Positions 62,569-64,000 of a stretch of 64,000 bases of DNA are shown here, piece by piece; positions within the stretch are counted from its first letter, which is position 1, and every line of letters starts with the position of its first letter. The notes under the pieces were generated by a model that did not search any database, had not been told where the DNA came from, and saw nothing but the letters and a program-made list of their open reading frames with translations. The stretch is from Actinomycetospora callitridis (GTDB lineage Bacteria > Actinomycetota > Actinomycetes > Mycobacteriales > Pseudonocardiaceae). The DNA is taken from positions 1-64,000 of the forward strand of contig NZ_JAQZAK010000003.1 in assembly GCF_028737265.1 (NCBI RefSeq). The letters are read 5' to 3'. Made by a program: the position numbers and the translations under genes.

Positions 62569-64000
62569 CTAGCCCTCCCCCACGGCGACGACACCGCGCC
62601 GGATGGCGCGGACCGCGTCGCCCGCGGCCCGGCCCACGGTGTCCTCGTTGCCGGCGACGGCGCGGATCTGGTCGAGCAGGTCGACGACCTGCCGGCACCA
62701 GCGCACGAAGTCTCCCGCGGACAGCTCGGTGCCGTGCGACGTGGCCCCGGCGAGCACGACCGCGAGCGAGTCGCCGCGCACCCACCGGTGCACCGGCCAC
62801 GCGAAGCCGAGGTCGGGCTCGCGGGTGCGGTCGAGGCGGTGGCGGCGCTCGTCGGCGACGAGGTCGTGCCACAGGGCCACGGTCTGCTCCACCGCCGACG
62901 TCGCGTCCTCGGGCACACGGGGCACGCCGCCGTCGTCGCGGCGGCTGTCGTAGACCAGCGACGACGCGACCGCGGCGATCTCCGCCGGGCCGAGCCCGCG
63001 CCACACACCGTGACGCAGGCACTCGGCGACGAGCAGGTCGGACTCCCCCCACAGCCGCGAGAGCCGACGCCCGTTCTCGGTGACGTCCTCGTCGTCGAGG
63101 TAGCCGCGCTCACCCAGCAGCCCGCGGATGCGGTCGAACGTGCGGGCGAGCGAGTGCGTCGTCGAGCGCACGCGGTCCTGGAGCTGCTCGGTCTCGCGCT
63201 CGAGGCGCTGGTAGCGCTCGAACCACCGCGAGCGGTCGTCCCGGTCGGCCAGTCCGTGGCACGGGTGGGCGCGCAGCGCACGGCGCAGCGACGCGAGCTC
63301 GGGGTCCTCGTTGTCGGCGCCCCTGCGGCGGCGGGCCGACCCCGACCGGGTCGGCGGCTCGATCCCCGTCTCGCGCAGCGCGTTGGCGAGGTCGCGCCGC
63401 AGCCGCGGGACGCGGTGGTCCATCTTGCGCGGCAGCTTCATCGTGCCGAGCGCCGCGACGGGCTCGGGGAAGTCGGCGAGCGAGAGGCGCCCGGCCCACC
63501 GGTCCTCGGTGAGCACGAGCGGGCGCGGCTCCTGGTCGCGGGGGCTGCGGTCGATGCCCGGGTCGAGCACGACGGCCAGCCCGGCGCGCTTGCCGCCCGG
63601 GACGGCGATGACGTCGCCGGGCTTGAGCGCCTCGAGCGACGCCGCGGCCTCGGCCTTCTGCGCCGACCGGCCCTGGCGCGACAGGAGCTTCTCGCGCTCG
63701 GTCACCCGGCGGCGCAGGTCCATGTACTCGGCGAAGGACCGGAAGTCGCCCTCGTCCCCGGAGCGCCCGCCGGCGGCCTCGGCGTAGCCGGCGAGGGCCT
63801 CGCGGTTGCGCTCGAGGCGCTTGGCCAGCCCGACGACGCTGCGGTCGGCCTGGAACTGCGCGAACGACTGCTCGAGCAGCTCGCGGGCGCTCTCGACCCC
63901 GACGCGGTCGACGAGGTTGACGGCCATGTTGTAGCCGGGGCGGAACGACGAGCGCAGCGGGTACGTGCGGGTCGAGGCGAGGCCGGCGACCTGTTCGGGG
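62569..64000 (-). CDS. helY: HelY-type DEAD/DEAH RNA helicase, C-terminal part (cut by window end)
   Basis: The visible 477 residues are the C-terminal half of a Ski2/Mtr4-like helicase; the frame is open to the window edge and the helicase core lies beyond it. [16 protein letters not shown] and [16 protein letters not shown] are typical just after the winged-helix region; [19 protein letters not shown] is a KOW-like insert, and the DSHCT domain ([17 protein letters not shown] and [20 protein letters not shown]) closes the protein. Equivalent of Rv2092c, expected to unwind RNA in decay or processing. Stop at 62569, four bases past the DUF4333 start. Confidence 0.9.
   Translation of the reverse strand, partial: PEQVAGLASTRTYPLRSSFRPGYNMAVNLVDRVGVESARELLEQSFAQFQADRSVVGLAKRLERNREALAGYAEAAGGRSGDEGDFRSFAEYMDLRRRVTEREKLLSRQGRSAQKAEAAASLEALKPGDVIAVPGGKRAGLAVVLDPGIDRSPRDQEPRPLVLTEDRWAGRLSLADFPEPVAALGTMKLPRKMDHRVPRLRRDLANALRETGIEPPTRSGSARRRRGADNEDPELASLRRALRAHPCHGLADRDDRSRWFERYQRLERETEQLQDRVRSTTHSLARTFDRIRGLLGERGYLDDEDVTENGRRLSRLWGESDLLVAECLRHGVWRGLGPAEIAAVASSLVYDSRRDDGGVPRVPEDATSAVEQTVALWHDLVADERRHRLDRTREPDLGFAWPVHRWVRGDSLAVVLAGATSHGTELSAGDFVRWCRQVVDLLDQIRAVAGNEDTVGRAAGDAVRAIRRGVVAVGEG

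Overview
The window is very GC-rich (well over 70 percent by eye), starts genes freely with GTG, and is packed with GTGA/ATGA stop-start overlaps. Its gene content is actinobacterial: garA, ftsR, rbpA, helY, two CNNM/CorC-type proteins and a tuberculostearate gene pair. Several blocks keep the order known from Mycobacterium tuberculosis: pgsA2-gcvH-garA-Rv1828-Rv1829-Rv1830-gcvP, rbpA next to the ppm1/lnt locus, and 5'-3' exonuclease-DUF4333 protein-helY. Together this suggests Pseudonocardiales (Pseudonocardia or Actinomycetospora type). That placement is inference. I see no tRNA, rRNA, CRISPR array, transposase or phage gene; it reads as ordinary chromosome with small accessory patches.

Layout. 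1-4.3 kb: DNA-alkyl repair protein and a sigma factor, small metabolic genes, a truncated SDR remnant, a TauE/SafE permease and an S4 RNA-binding protein. 4.6-6.4 kb: orphan DUF742 gene and selD. 6.4-8.3 kb: glycosyltransferase 9 and an SDR. 8.3-15.7 kb: the conserved pgsA/gcvH/garA/ftsR/nuclease/merR block, then a tandem glycine riboswitch and gcvP. 15.8-17.7 kb: a Clp-N stress protein, a small HTH regulator behind a twin operator, and a universal stress protein. 17.7-25.3 kb: permeases, a secreted peptidase-like protein, a FAD protein and two CNNM/CBS proteins. 25.3-36.5 kb: coaA, regulators and metabolic genes. 36.8-41.3 kb: Ser/Thr kinase fused to a beta-propeller, and an NmrA/TetR pair. 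41.5-44.8 kb: ECF sigma factor facing the 10-methyl fatty acid genes. 45.9-47.8 kb: a selenoprotein and its thioredoxin-fusion partner. 48-53.5 kb: DHFR-like, RHH regulator/esterase, LigD and GDPD genes. 53.7-64 kb: rbpA, ppm/lnt, M24 peptidase, DUF2339, exonuclease, DUF4333 and helY (cut by the window edge).

The most notable locus is 45879-46415. Two apparent ORFs on the minus strand are one gene interrupted by an in-frame TGA in a UGSC motif, which fits a UGSC-family selenoprotein with Sec at residue 94. A hairpin lies directly after the TGA. The gene overlaps by four bases an upstream gene that joins a CxxC thioredoxin-like domain to an unassigned domain. The window also carries selD, which makes the selenium donor for Sec synthesis; selA, selB and tRNA-Sec are not in view and must lie elsewhere if the reading is right.

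Regulatory signals are also rich: leaderless starts with a TACGGT-like -10 box 6-8 nt before the start codon, a twin TGTCAA-N6-TTGACA operator, several perfect palindromes beside regulator genes, a SigH/SigR-type promoter before rbpA, and strong hairpins between convergent genes.
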